32,466 nt of DNA from Akkermansia muciniphila (GTDB lineage Bacteria; Verrucomicrobiota; Verrucomicrobiia; Limisphaerales; F1-80-MAGS106). A program made the translations under genes and the position numbers. Position 1 is the first letter of the stretch, and each line of letters opens with the position of its first letter. The stretch lies in NCBI GenBank assembly GCA_945865375.1, contig CAMBEJ010000056.1, positions 1 to 32,466 on the forward strand. The letters run 5' to 3'. Of the stretch, positions 7,342 to 16,832 are shown piece by piece. The notes under the pieces are model-generated. The model did not search any database. It was not told the DNA's origin and was given only the letters and a program-made list of their open reading frames with translations.

Positions 7342-8434
7342 CGAGCTTCTCATCAACCCCGCCCTGGCCAGCCTGCCAGTCTATCAACCCGGCAAGCCCA
7401 TCGAGGAAGTAGCCCGCGACCTCGGCATGCCGACGGCCAGCCTCATCAAGATGGCTTCGAACGAGAATCCCCTCGGTCCTTCGCCAATGGCGCTCGAAGC
7501 CATTCGCAATGTCCTCTCTCATCTTCATCTGTATCCCGATGGCAACGCGTTCTACCTCAAAAACAAGCTGGCCACTCACCTGGGTGTAAAGCCTGAAAAT
7601 CTGATCCTTGGTAACGGTTCGAATGAAATTTTGGAGTTCATCGGTCACGCCCTGATCTCTCCTGGTGCCGAGGTGGTGGTCTCAGAATATTGTTTTGCGG
7701 TCTACCCGATCGTGACTCACTTGTTTGCGGGCACGCTGGTGACGGTTCCGCACAGAGAGTTTGGGCATGACCTCGAGGCCATCGTCGGAGCCATCACGCC
7801 ACGAACGCGCGTGGTGTTCATCGCCAATCCTAACAATCCAACAGGCACTCGCGCTTCCAACCAACAGGTCCTGGATTTCATCCGAACGGTCCCGAAAAAC
7901 GTCCTGATCGCGTTTGATGAAGCGTATGTGGAGTTCCTTGAAGACCCTCCTGATCTGATCGATCTCATCCGATCGGACCGGCATCACAACCTGCTTTTGA
8001 TGAGGACTTTTTCCAAGATTTACGGGCTGGCCGGCTTGCGGCTCGGCTATGGCATTGCCTGCCCCGATCTGATCCGGGTCCTCGAAAAGGTACGGCAGCC
8101 CTTTAACATCAACGCAATGATCCAGAGCGGCGCCATGGCGGCCTTGGAAGACACAGACCATCTTCGTCGAACCCTCGAAAATAACCGCTCGGGCTTGCAG
8201 TTTTTGGAAACCAGTTTTCGAGACATGGAGCTCCCCTACGTCCAGTCCCACGCCAACTTCGTGCTCGTCAAAGTTGGCGACGGAGCAGCCGTGTTCGGGG
8301 CGCTGCAAAAGGAAGGTGTCATTGCGCGCCCCATGGGAGGTTACGGGCTCCCTGACTGGATTCGCATCTCGGTGGGCACGCCGAAGCAAAACGAACACTG
8401 CATTCTCTCGCTCCGAAAAATCCTTGCCAAATGA
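7334..8434 (+). CDS. hisC: Histidinol-phosphate aminotransferase
   Basis: PLP-dependent class I/II aminotransferase, converting imidazole-acetol phosphate and glutamate to histidinol phosphate in histidine synthesis. The 366-residue product has the family order: YQPGKPIEEVARDLG, IKMASNENPLGPSP, LGNGSNEILEFIGHAL, FIANPNNPTGT, FDEAYVEF (cofactor-ring Asp and Tyr), and the PLP-lysine motif RTFSKIYGLAGLRLGYG, ending with a C-terminal IRISVGTPKQNE arginine block. The ATG at 7334 is embedded in the preceding gene's end and overlaps it by 8 bases, suggesting coupling. A longer in-frame start at 7250 would lie deep inside the upstream gene and adds nothing family-like. HisC-type enzymes can also use aromatic keto acids. 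No other his genes are present, so the gene is outside a his operon. Confidence 0.92.
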   Translation: MPDELLINPALASLPVYQPGKPIEEVARDLGMPTASLIKMASNENPLGPSPMALEAIRNVLSHLHLYPDGNAFYLKNKLATHLGVKPENLILGNGSNEILEFIGHALISPGAEVVVSEYCFAVYPIVTHLFAGTLVTVPHREFGHDLEAIVGAITPRTRVVFIANPNNPTGTRASNQQVLDFIRTVPKNVLIAFDEAYVEFLEDPPDLIDLIRSDRHHNLLLMRTFSKIYGLAGLRLGYGIACPDLIRVLEKVRQPFNINAMIQSGAMAALEDTDHLRRTLENNRSGLQFLETSFRDMELPYVQSHANFVLVKVGDGAAVFGALQKEGVIARPMGGYGLPDWIRISVGTPKQNEHCILSLRKILAK

Positions 8435-8536
8435 GGGTCACAGACTTCCTGGAAGTCATGTCATCATGATGCCACCGGCCCGAACCCGCTTGGGCTAAGC
8501 TCAAGCGCCGTCTGCTTCGAGCACCCCAAGCCTATG

Positions 8537-11500
8537 TCAGTTCTGGAGCCGAACTCGGTAGAAGAATGGCCCTGATCCAAAAGCGTTCGAGTCGGTGACC
8601 GAGTTCAACGGGGGAGTGGCCTTGACGTTCCGAGCGCCCACCACGGTGAACTTCCCAGCGAGGTTCTCCGACCGTTCGAGCGCGTAGGTCTGCCCCTCCA
8701 CGCTCGACCAAAGGATCGTCATTCGATCTCTGCCAACCCGTGTGATCGCATGGATTTTCAAGGCTGATCTCCAATCTCGGGGGTCTGTGCCCGACAGAAA
8801 TTCCTGATGATCGGACACGCCGTCCCGGTCGATATCGGTGTTCAAGTCCGCTGCGCCGAGCAACCCAAAGTGCTTTAGCTCCCACCAATCGACCAACCTG
8901 TCGGCATCCACGTCATCGTTGGCGAGATCGAGGGTCACGATCTCCACCCGCTTTCCAGGCAAACCAAAGTGATGCAACAGGAGAACGCGGGGCAAGCGCT
9001 GGCCCGACTGAGAGGCCACCTCGCGGTCCAACCGGACTTTCAAAGGGGCTCCATCCTCGTAAAGTGGGGTGCCATCGCCCTCGATGTCCGTGGTGTCGAT
9101 CACGGGATGAGCGGCGTCAAACGGGATCCAATCCGTGTCGTCGAATGAACCAAAGGACGAGAAAGACAGCACGCGATACCTGAACGCAGGAGATTCTTTC
9201 GTGAGTCCAAGAAGTGCTGCCGGTGCCGAGAGAACCATGACGTTGTTGTTGAAAACTGCGGTGTCCAGTTCGTCGGCGGCAAAGACGTTTAGGTAACTCA
9301 CGACATTCGTGCTCACAACATTCCTGGCGGCGCCAATTTCGATAAGCCCGCTCACAAACACATCCTTGCCAGCAGTGCTGTTTGTGAGGGAGGCATTGTC
9401 GTTGAAAACTACAAAGTCAACGAGGCCGTCGTTATCGGTATCAATGAGGACCTCGAATACAGCGATGTTTGGCTGAGGCGACGTCCAGGGTCCGGAGGTG
9501 GCGAGGCCGAAGTAGAGCGTCGTGTCTGCGAACGTCCTCACGCTGGCAAAGTCGGTGGCAGCCCCAACCGCAATCAAGTCTGCCATGGCGCGGTTCGGAT
9601 CGGTGATGTGTTTATCCGGGCTTGTGGCTCCCAGTTGGAAAGCCGAAACGAGGGGAAAAATGTTGGTCGATAACGAGGCCCCATTAAAACGAAGGGTGAC
9701 CTCAGGCTTTGCGAGTGTGCTGAGGTCGGCGGACAGCGTCATCAGGGTGTTTTCCACCTTGAAATCGGAGGCAGCCCTCGCGTTGGCATAAAACGGCACA
9801 TGAATGGTGTCAGGACCCTTCGTGAACAGCACCTGGCCGCTAGCTTCATAGAGGAAATGTCGTGGAAGGAGGGTGCCAGCACCGATGCTGGCGGGTGTGG
9901 TGCCGTCTGGAATGGGTTCGAACTCCTCAGGATTGGCCGTCAACCGCAAGGACACGGATGCGGAGCCGTTTGGCGGAACCGACACGGTTTTTGCGAGGAC
10001 CCGGAAACTGATGCCTGATTGCTGGACCGAGTTGGAGACGGTGATTTGGTAGGTGACGCCGACGTTGCTGTGATTGGTGAGGCGGATGGCGCGTGTGTCC
10101 TCGTAGGGCGCGGCGAGGGCGAGTGCTCCGAAGGACACGCTCACGGAGCCGTTGGCGTCATCGGCGGCGGCGGTCACTCTCACCCGCGAGGCGGCGTCCA
10201 CTTGCAGGCGGCCCGCACCCATGCGCGACTCCGGATACGGAGTGCCCGTGGCGTCGGTAATCGGTTTGGCGCTGTTCATCAACGCCGCTTTGATATCCTC
10301 CACCGGCCAAGAAGGATGGAGTTGTCGAAGCAATGCTGCGGCACCCGCGACCGTGGGCGAAGCCATCGAGGTGCCCGTGAACGCGATGCCTTCGGTTCCC
10401 GAGCCCGCTTTCACCGAAACGATCTCGGTGCCCGGCGCGCTGATATCGGGCTTTAAAAGACTTCCTGGCGAGCCTGGTCCCCGCGAGGTGCTGTCATGCA
10501 GAGTGTCCACGAACTCAGCCCGCTCCACTGTCGCTTTCGCATCCAACCGGATGGTGATGGATTCCTCGATGTGCGCTTTCAGCAGCTCGCCGTCAGCTTT
10601 GGAAATCATGCCACCTGGAATTCTAATCCCGGCGCGATCCCCGCCCATGATGGTCGGCGTCGCATCCTGGTTGTTCACCACCACCACGGCGGTGGCCCCC
10701 GCCTCTTGCGCATTCAGGATCTTATTGGAAAAGAAACAGGTGCCACGGTCGATCAACGCGATGTTGCCGTTGAGATTGGCGGCGTTTGAGGGAGGAACGC
10801 AACCGAGGTTGGGTTTCATGTAGACAAGTTTGCCTGAGATGGGGCCTGAATTCGTGAGGGACTCGGTGATGTCACCTGGGACGAAATAGTAATTGCCAGC
10901 GACGACAGACGGGCTGGTGACTTGAAGGGCCTGTCCGTTGCCGCGGTTGACGACGTTCGCGACGGAAATCGCACGGTCGGCGATGCTCGGAGCAGCGATG
11001 GTGTAGAAGATGTTCTCGTCATTGCCTGCGGCGCACACGACGACGCACCCGAGTTTGGCAAGCCGGTTGGCCGCCCCAACGTCCGAATCTTCGGGGTCCA
11101 ACGAACCAAACTCGCCTCCTAACGAGAGATTCACCACATCCAGGCGGTCCGAAAAATCAAAGTCACCGTTTGGGTCGGCTGCCCATTCGAGAGCGTCCGT
11201 GACCAGCGCCGTGGGACCCTCGCACCCAAACACCTTCAATGCATAGAGGAGGGCGCGGGGCGCGACGCCCGGGCCAACCGAGAACTGGCTGAGGTCCAGA
11301 CTCGCCGAGTAACCACCCGTGTATGTCTGTCCGCTCTTGAGCACGCCGAACCCGGAAGCAATCCCCGCCACATGGCTGCCGTGTCCAATTAATGCGCAAT
11401 CCAATGGATCCGGATCGGGTATGGGCGTCGCGTGCGCATCGTCAAAGGGATTGTAGCTGTCTCCCGCAAAGTCGAACCCACCGACCACTTTCGCGGTCGG

Positions 11501-12106
11501 AAAAGAGCCTGGCTCAATGCGGGTCGGGTCGTTGGCCGTGAAATCCTCCACCTTCCCCGAGCCTCCGAAATCCGCGTGGGTGTAGTCGATGCCAGAATCG
11601 ATAATGCCGACGCGCACGCCGCGCCCATCCGCGCCCCCGACCGCTGCGGACCAGACAGAGGGTGCGCCGACGAAGGGTACGCTCGCGGTCAAGAGTCGAT
11701 GGTAGAGGCGAGCGTGCTCGATGCGTTTGACACCGGGCAAGCCGGCGAGATGGGGCAATTGATCTTGGGGCACGCGCACACGAATGGCGTTGGCCACGCG
11801 AAGGAACCTCCCGGTCACCTGAGCGCCCGCCGATTCAAGTTGAGCCTGGAGCGTGGCTTGTTGGGTCTGAACTTGTATGGCGCGACTTTTGGTGCGCGAG
11901 GACAGGCTGGCCAACGCCACGCCAGACCGGGCGCCCACCGCGGAGGAAGCCACCGGTTCGCCTTCCAGGACAAGGTAGACGGTGACGCTCCGGTTCTGCA
12001 CGAAACGTCCGGCAGGAAAGGACTGCGCGGAGAGGTGAGGTGTGGTCGCAAAGAAGCAAAAAATGATCTGCACGAAAAGCGATCGGAAAAGCAGCTGGGG
12101 TGTCAT
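8537..12106 (-). CDS. Large secreted subtilisin-like serine protease with PA domain and calcium-binding C-terminus
   Basis: An 1189-residue exported S8 peptidase. Residues 1-27 are a signal peptide (LLFRSLFVQIIFCFFATTPHLSA), so I start at 12106; the longer frame to 12205 adds a charged, non-export-like extension. An I9-type propeptide region spans about 40-140. The catalytic triad is visible as Asp170 (GIIDSGIDYTHADF), His242 (GHGSHVAGIA) and Ser580 (GTSMASPTVAGAAALL), with oxyanion Asn362 (CAAGNDEN). A PA domain is inserted at about 400-525 (NGNIALIDRGTCFFSNK, AGATAVVVVNN), as in Vpr/lactocepin-like enzymes. An Fn3-like domain follows. Near the end DLNTDIDRDGVSDHQEFLSGTDP is a thrombospondin-3/EF-hand-like calcium loop, then a beta-rich C-terminus. 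It probably degrades extracellular protein. It follows the orphan potA-like gene in the same direction. Confidence 0.92.
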   Translation of the reverse strand: MTPQLLFRSLFVQIIFCFFATTPHLSAQSFPAGRFVQNRSVTVYLVLEGEPVASSAVGARSGVALASLSSRTKSRAIQVQTQQATLQAQLESAGAQVTGRFLRVANAIRVRVPQDQLPHLAGLPGVKRIEHARLYHRLLTASVPFVGAPSVWSAAVGGADGRGVRVGIIDSGIDYTHADFGGSGKVEDFTANDPTRIEPGSFPTAKVVGGFDFAGDSYNPFDDAHATPIPDPDPLDCALIGHGSHVAGIASGFGVLKSGQTYTGGYSASLDLSQFSVGPGVAPRALLYALKVFGCEGPTALVTDALEWAADPNGDFDFSDRLDVVNLSLGGEFGSLDPEDSDVGAANRLAKLGCVVVCAAGNDENIFYTIAAPSIADRAISVANVVNRGNGQALQVTSPSVVAGNYYFVPGDITESLTNSGPISGKLVYMKPNLGCVPPSNAANLNGNIALIDRGTCFFSNKILNAQEAGATAVVVVNNQDATPTIMGGDRAGIRIPGGMISKADGELLKAHIEESITIRLDAKATVERAEFVDTLHDSTSRGPGSPGSLLKPDISAPGTEIVSVKAGSGTEGIAFTGTSMASPTVAGAAALLRQLHPSWPVEDIKAALMNSAKPITDATGTPYPESRMGAGRLQVDAASRVRVTAAADDANGSVSVSFGALALAAPYEDTRAIRLTNHSNVGVTYQITVSNSVQQSGISFRVLAKTVSVPPNGSASVSLRLTANPEEFEPIPDGTTPASIGAGTLLPRHFLYEASGQVLFTKGPDTIHVPFYANARAASDFKVENTLMTLSADLSTLAKPEVTLRFNGASLSTNIFPLVSAFQLGATSPDKHITDPNRAMADLIAVGAATDFASVRTFADTTLYFGLATSGPWTSPQPNIAVFEVLIDTDNDGLVDFVVFNDNASLTNSTAGKDVFVSGLIEIGAARNVVSTNVVSYLNVFAADELDTAVFNNNVMVLSAPAALLGLTKESPAFRYRVLSFSSFGSFDDTDWIPFDAAHPVIDTTDIEGDGTPLYEDGAPLKVRLDREVASQSGQRLPRVLLLHHFGLPGKRVEIVTLDLANDDVDADRLVDWWELKHFGLLGAADLNTDIDRDGVSDHQEFLSGTDPRDWRSALKIHAITRVGRDRMTILWSSVEGQTYALERSENLAGKFTVVGARNVKATPPLNSVTDSNAFGSGPFFYRVRLQN

Positions 12107-12201
12107 GTGAATAGTGGTTACCTTCCTCTCAGATTTTGATTCAAGCTGATGCCACGGCGGCCCTAGGGTCAACAAGATACGGCAGTCGTCGTCACCCAGA
12201 T

Positions 12202-13308
12202 TCATCCTTCCAGGACGCGCACAGCAGAAGGGAGAATCGAAAATTCAATGGCACCGCCGATCAAAAGTTTGAGGAGATGGGCCTGCGGCGAGGGCAGGAC
12301 GGATTGCAACACGAGCGAGCCCGACGTCAGGGTGACTCGCGTTTCCGAGCCTGAAAACACAACCTCCCGGACGTGGCCTCGAAAAATGTTTTCAATCCCG
12401 GGGCCTGGCCTCAGCGTGACAGACTCCGGACGGACCCCCAGACAGACGACGGCACTGCCCCGAGGGAGGCCTCCATCGTGTGTTTGAACTCGCAGTTCTC
12501 CCAGGGAAGTTTCCACAAGCGCACACCCTTCGAGATGAGCCAGAAAACGCCCCTCGAAAATGTTGCATGCCCCGAGGAACGACGCCGCGAAACGGCTCTT
12601 GGGTTGATGGTACAGCTCGGTTGGAGAACCCACCTGTTCGATCCGTCCACGGTTCATCAAGGCGAGCCGGTCACTGAGGGCGAAGGCCTCCGTTTGATCG
12701 TGAGTGACATGAATAAAGCTGATCCCCACACGGCGTTGCAAATTCCGCAGCTCATCCTGGAGCTGCTTGCGCAAACTTAAATCGAGAGCCGCAAGCGGCT
12801 CATCCAGCAACAGCACTTTGGGCTCGTTCACGACGGCTCGAGCCAGTGCGACACGCTGCTTCTGTCCGCCAGAGAGCCTTTCAGGCATCCGGTCGAGAAG
12901 GTCCTCGATACGCACCATCTCCGCGACCTTCGAAACGCGCTCTACAATCTGTGTTTTCCCAACTTTTTTCATTCGCAAACCAAACGCCACATTCTGTCGG
13001 ACTGTCATGTGGGGGAAAAGGGCATAGTTTTGGAACACGGTGTTCACAGGCCGACAGTGTGCCGGAGTCAACCCCGACAGTTCGCCGCAGAGAAACAACT
13101 CTCCGTCGTCCGCCACTTCCAGCCCGGCGATGATCCGCAGGAGCGTGGTTTTGCCACAGCCTGAGGGCCCCAGCAGAGAAAAATATTCTCCTTCGCGGAT
13201 CGTCAAGCTCACCGAATCCAAGGCGGCCACCTCGCCATAGCGTTTGCATAGGCCCTTTAGCTGCACAGCATTCCGGTGCTCTCCTGTTGCCTCTGAGGTC
13301 ATCGACAT
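12202..13308 (-). CDS. PotA-type ABC transporter ATP-binding protein, without its permeases
   Basis: A 368-residue ATPase of the spermidine/putrescine or iron/thiamine importer class. Order of motifs: Walker A GPSGCGKTT, Q-loop FQNYALFPHMTVRQNVAFGL, signature LSGGQKQRVALARAV, Walker B VLLLDEPLAALD, H-loop ISFIHVTHDQTEA, then ELYHQPKSRFAASFLGACN, the standard transition into a C-terminal TOBE domain that ends near AVRVLEG. The PQNYALFP-type Q-loop and LYHQP block favour PotA over MalK, but the substrate is not decidable from the ATPase. Starts at 13308 and 13302 are both plausible; the frame extends to 13380. No permease or binding protein accompanies it: the next gene in the same direction is the subtilase and the neighbour upstream is divergent. 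It must pair with subunits encoded elsewhere. Confidence 0.85.
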   Translation of the reverse strand: MSMTSEATGEHRNAVQLKGLCKRYGEVAALDSVSLTIREGEYFSLLGPSGCGKTTLLRIIAGLEVADDGELFLCGELSGLTPAHCRPVNTVFQNYALFPHMTVRQNVAFGLRMKKVGKTQIVERVSKVAEMVRIEDLLDRMPERLSGGQKQRVALARAVVNEPKVLLLDEPLAALDLSLRKQLQDELRNLQRRVGISFIHVTHDQTEAFALSDRLALMNRGRIEQVGSPTELYHQPKSRFAASFLGACNIFEGRFLAHLEGCALVETSLGELRVQTHDGGLPRGSAVVCLGVRPESVTLRPGPGIENIFRGHVREVVFSGSETRVTLTSGSLVLQSVLPSPQAHLLKLLIGGAIEFSILPSAVRVLEG

Positions 13309-13421
13309 TCGATTTGTGGCCGGAATGACACAGTCCCCTGTTCGCCCCGTCGAGTCTGAATTCTCAACCGACGGTTTCAAAGTCGTTGTTCAATGCCAGA
13401 GATCTGCTAGGTTAGGCGCCG

Positions 13422-14387
13422 ATGACAGGCATTCTCCTTACTGTGGCGTCTGTGCTCGTCGCCACCAACCGTCCGTCCGCGCTGAGCAACGCGGTCGTCA
13501 GAACCACGGGTATTCGTGTCTCGGCACCGGCTTCCAAGTCCGCCGATCCCGTCGAGCGCGATTACGAGGCGTTGCTCGAAAAAGACAACGAAGCCCAGGT
13601 CGAGGTGGATGAATGGATCCGGAAGGAAAATGCCTTCGCCGAAAAAGGGGCGAACCTCCCAAGCGCCACCCTCAACGGCCGGATCGAGCAACGCTTTGCG
13701 CCCGTCAAGAAAGCCTACGAACAATTCATTCTCCGCCATCCCGACCACGCACGCGCTCGGCTTGCTTTTGGCAGTTTCCTCAATGACATTGGAGAGGATT
13801 TGGAAGCCGTGAGCCACTGGGAAAAGGCCCTGAAATTGGACCCAACGAAACCAGCCGCCTGGAATAATCTGGCCAATTATTATGGGCACAACGGGCCCGC
13901 CCTCAAAGCGTTTGACTACTATCAAAAGGCCATTGAACTCAAACCAGATGAGTCGGTTTACTACCACAACTTTGGAACAGCGGTGTACATGTTCCGCCAG
14001 GAGGCAAAGGTGTTTTTCAAGTGCGGGGAGCAAGAGGTTTTCGATCGGGCGCTCGAGCTCTACCAAAAGGCGTTGCACTTCAACCCCAACGACTTTCCTC
14101 TGGCGAGCGACCTTGCCCAGACCTATTACGGAATCAAGCCGCTCCGCGTAGATGACGCCGTCAAGGCTTGGGAATACACCCTGAAAATCGCGCGCGATTC
14201 CATCGAGCGCGAAGGCATCCAAATCCATCTGGCTCGCATCAAGCTCAATGCCGGCCGCCTCACCGAAGCCCGGCAGCACCTGGATTCTGTCACCAACACG
14301 ATGTATGCTCCATTGAGGAACCGGATCCATCGCAACATTGACGAAAAAGAGGAGAAAACAAAGAAGCAGATCGGTCCCGTCCTGTAA
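13422..14387 (+). CDS. Tetratricopeptide-repeat protein
   Basis: A 321-residue protein built of TPR helices. After an N-terminal hydrophobic stretch (GILLTVASVLVA, a possible short signal or anchor), a coiled-coil-like charged region spans about 45-100 (RDYEALLEKDNEAQVEVDEWI). Clear TPR units run from about residue 105: HARARLAFGSFLNDIGEDLEAVSHWEKALKLDP, AWNNLANYYGHNGPALKAFDYYQKAIELKP, and ALELYQKALHFNPNDFPLASDLAQTYYG. A final helical pair reads IQIHLARIKLNAGRLTEARQHLDSV. Such proteins are scaffolds; no specific partner can be named. It is divergent from the potA-like gene and is followed after 25 bases by an EamA permease in the same direction, so co-transcription is possible. Confidence 0.8.
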   Translation: MTGILLTVASVLVATNRPSALSNAVVRTTGIRVSAPASKSADPVERDYEALLEKDNEAQVEVDEWIRKENAFAEKGANLPSATLNGRIEQRFAPVKKAYEQFILRHPDHARARLAFGSFLNDIGEDLEAVSHWEKALKLDPTKPAAWNNLANYYGHNGPALKAFDYYQKAIELKPDESVYYHNFGTAVYMFRQEAKVFFKCGEQEVFDRALELYQKALHFNPNDFPLASDLAQTYYGIKPLRVDDAVKAWEYTLKIARDSIEREGIQIHLARIKLNAGRLTEARQHLDSVTNTMYAPLRNRIHRNIDEKEEKTKKQIGPVL

Positions 14388-14412
14388 TATTGGGCCCTCC
14401 CGCCCTGAGCCC

Positions 14413-15381
14413 ATGCCGCATTCCCAACCTGGCACCCATTGGAAAGCACTCCGGATGCTGCTCCTGGCAAATCTTTGCTGGGGTCTCAGCTTTCCAACCA
14501 TGAAAGCCCTCGGTGCCGCTCAACAAGCAGGGATGCCAGACCATAGTTCCTGGTTTTTTGCCGCGCTGTGTATCACTTACCGGTTTGGCATCGCGGCAGG
14601 AGTTATGCTCTTTCTATGCGGACGCACGATCCGCGCCCTCACGCGCTCGGAGATATCCCAAGGCCTCGGCCTCGGGCTCTTCGCCGCCGGCGGGCTCGTT
14701 TTTCAAATGGACGGTTTGGCCCACACCGCCGCATCGACCTCCGCTTTCCTCACTCAATGCTATTGCGTGTTCATCCCAGCATGGATCGCCTTTCAGGAAA
14801 AGCGGCTCCCCTCAAAACTCACATTCCTAAGCTGCTCGTTGGTCTTTGCCGGAGTTGCCGTTCTGTCGGGACTCAATCTCGCCAACCTAAGTTTTGGACG
14901 GGGCGAACTCGAAACCATCCTCGCTTCCGCCATCTTTACAGGCCAGATCCTATGGCTCCAACGTCCGTCCTTCTCCAACAACAATGTCTTCCACTTCACC
15001 TTCGTCATGTTCCTCACCATCGCAGCCGTGTGCGCCCCTGTCGCCCTGTTGACGTCCCATCGGATTGACGACGTGATCCGCGCGTACGCCTCACCGGCCT
15101 CGGCCATGATGCTCGCGATCCTGATCGTTTTTTGCACCTTCAGCAGCTACCTGCTCATGAATCGATGGCAGCCCCAATTGACCGCAGTTCAGGCAGGCCT
15201 AATTTATTGTGTGGAACCTCTGTTTGCCAGCGTGTTTGCCCTGGTCCTGCCTGGCTGGTTTTCCGCCCTCGCGAACATCGATTATCCGAACGAGACGATT
15301 ACCTCCTCATTGCTCTTGGGAGGTGGCCTGATCACGGCAGCCAATGTTCTGATCCAACTCGAGCCACCGCCAACCACCTAG
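14413..15381 (+). CDS. EamA/DMT-superfamily permease
   Basis: A 322-residue inner-membrane protein with about ten hydrophobic segments arranged as two five-helix EamA repeats. Helix 1 has the typical LLLANLCWGLSFPTMKAL motif. The first repeat ends with GLAHTAASTSAFLTQCYCVFIPAWIAFQEKRLPSKLTFLSCSLVFAGVAVL, and the second with TAVQAGLIYCVEPLFASVFALVLPGW, both characteristic of drug/metabolite transporters. The substrate cannot be assigned; family members export amino acids, nucleobases or osmolytes. The frame is open to 14338, but that start overlaps the preceding gene and gives a basic leader; MPHSQPGTHWKALR at 14413 is preferred. The gene ends 10 bases from the convergent mpl stop codon. Confidence 0.85.
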   Translation: MPHSQPGTHWKALRMLLLANLCWGLSFPTMKALGAAQQAGMPDHSSWFFAALCITYRFGIAAGVMLFLCGRTIRALTRSEISQGLGLGLFAAGGLVFQMDGLAHTAASTSAFLTQCYCVFIPAWIAFQEKRLPSKLTFLSCSLVFAGVAVLSGLNLANLSFGRGELETILASAIFTGQILWLQRPSFSNNNVFHFTFVMFLTIAAVCAPVALLTSHRIDDVIRAYASPASAMMLAILIVFCTFSSYLLMNRWQPQLTAVQAGLIYCVEPLFASVFALVLPGWFSALANIDYPNETITSSLLLGGGLITAANVLIQLEPPPTT

Positions 15382-15391
15382 TCGCGGCGGT

Positions 15392-16786
15392 TCAGGGCGA
15401 CTGCAGTCGCTCCAGAAGTTTCTCGTGAATGCCCCCAAAACCGCCGTTGCTGAAGACACAGATCACGTCCCCACCGATGGCCTCTTTTGCAACATGGTTG
15501 GCGATGCTTTCCACGTTCGGCAGGTACCACGCAGGACGCCCCATGCTGTGCAAGTCGTTCATCAATTTCACCGGATCCAATCGTTCCGAAGGCGCCAGTA
15601 ACTCTAGCCGGGCGATCTCAGAGACCACCACCAGGTCGGCGAGCCCGAGGGATCCAGCGAGTTCGCCCTGAAACACATTGCGCCGTGTGGTGTTGCTGCG
15701 CGGCTCAAAAACAACCCAAAGCCGGCGGCCCGGAAATCGCACGCGCAACGCCCGGACCGTTTCGCGAACCGCTGTCGGGTGGTGCCCAAAATCGTCCACC
15801 ACCGTCACCCCCCCGGCGACACCCCTCACTTCCATCCTCCGCCGGATGCCCTTGAAGGTGTCGAACGCCCCCTGGATTTGATCATGAGTGAGTCCGCAAT
15901 GAAGGCTGCAAGCGGCCACTGCCAAAGCGTTCCTCACATTCAATTCACCGGTCAATGGAATCGAAAAAAGGCGGCCATCCAAAACGAATTCGGAGTGCTC
16001 CGCATGCAGGTGCTTCACCTTCGCTCGAACCTCGTTTGCTTCGCTCAAACCAAACCGCTTGATGGGGCAATGGTTGACCCCCAAGAGCGGTGCCAAGTTT
16101 GGATCGTCCCCATTCACCAGCAACAAGCCGTTCCGTGGGATGAGCGAAATCAAACGTCGAAACATCACGACAATGGCATCCAGGTTTGGAAAAATATCCG
16201 CGTGATCGAATTCCAGATTGTTGATGACCACCACTTCAGGCAAATAATGAAGGAACTTGCTCCGTTTGTCGAAGAACGCGGTGTCGTACTCGTCCCCCTC
16301 GATGATGAACCAATCGCTGTCCGTAAACCGCGCCCCCTGTCCTAAGTTGCCAGGGATGCCGCCGATCAAAAAACTCGGGTTCAGGCCGCTGTGCTCAAAG
16401 ACCCAGGCCAGTAGGGAGGTCGTGGTGGTTTTTCCGTGTGTCCCGGTCACCACCAAGGAGCGCTTGCCACGAATGAAAAATTCCTTCAGTAGCTCCGGCA
16501 ATGAACAATATCGCAGCTTTTTCTCCAAAACCGCCTCAACCTCGGGATTCCCCCGCGATAGGGAGTTTCCAATCACCACCAAGTCAGGGCGGCCTGCCAG
16601 GTTTTCTTCATCATACTGAGGGAAAACCCGGATCTTGCGCTCCGCCAAAAAAGTGGACATGGGCGGATACACATTCTGATCCGACCCGGTGACGGCGTAA
16701 CCCCAATCCTGAATCGCAACCGCCGCCGACGCCATCGCGGTTCCACAGATGCCCACGAAATGGACAGAGAGAACGTTCAATAACAT
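15392..16786 (-). CDS. mpl: UDP-N-acetylmuramate:L-alanyl-gamma-D-glutamyl-meso-diaminopimelate ligase (murein peptide ligase)
   Basis: Cytoplasmic Mur-family ligase that joins recycled murein tripeptide to UDP-MurNAc at the cost of ATP, bypassing MurC, MurD and MurE. The 464-residue length fits Mpl. The N-terminal Rossmann motif VHFVGICGTAMASAA, the Mpl-type VIGNSLSRGNPEVEAVLEKKLRYCSLPELL, the P-loop VVTGTHGKTTTTSLLAWVFE, IIEGDEYDTAFFDKRSKFLHY, INNLEFDHADIFP (magnesium-binding) and DDFGHHPTAVRETVRALR are all present. The NSLSRGNPEVEA segment and the EYDTAFFDKRSKF block separate it from MurC. It presumes DAP-type peptidoglycan with recycling. It lies 46 bases downstream of gatB in the same direction, possibly one transcript. 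Confidence 0.92.
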   Translation of the reverse strand: MLLNVLSVHFVGICGTAMASAAVAIQDWGYAVTGSDQNVYPPMSTFLAERKIRVFPQYDEENLAGRPDLVVIGNSLSRGNPEVEAVLEKKLRYCSLPELLKEFFIRGKRSLVVTGTHGKTTTTSLLAWVFEHSGLNPSFLIGGIPGNLGQGARFTDSDWFIIEGDEYDTAFFDKRSKFLHYLPEVVVINNLEFDHADIFPNLDAIVVMFRRLISLIPRNGLLLVNGDDPNLAPLLGVNHCPIKRFGLSEANEVRAKVKHLHAEHSEFVLDGRLFSIPLTGELNVRNALAVAACSLHCGLTHDQIQGAFDTFKGIRRRMEVRGVAGGVTVVDDFGHHPTAVRETVRALRVRFPGRRLWVVFEPRSNTTRRNVFQGELAGSLGLADLVVVSEIARLELLAPSERLDPVKLMNDLHSMGRPAWYLPNVESIANHVAKEAIGGDVICVFSNGGFGGIHEKLLERLQSP

Positions 16787-16832
16787 GGTCGGAGTATGGC
16801 CGGTTGTCGTCCCGAAGGAAGCAGGAAATGGC

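Noticed and set aside
8435-8536. Possible terminator after hisC (CTTCCTGGAAG and CATCATGATG inverted repeats)
   Set aside because: The stems are short and no U-tract follows.
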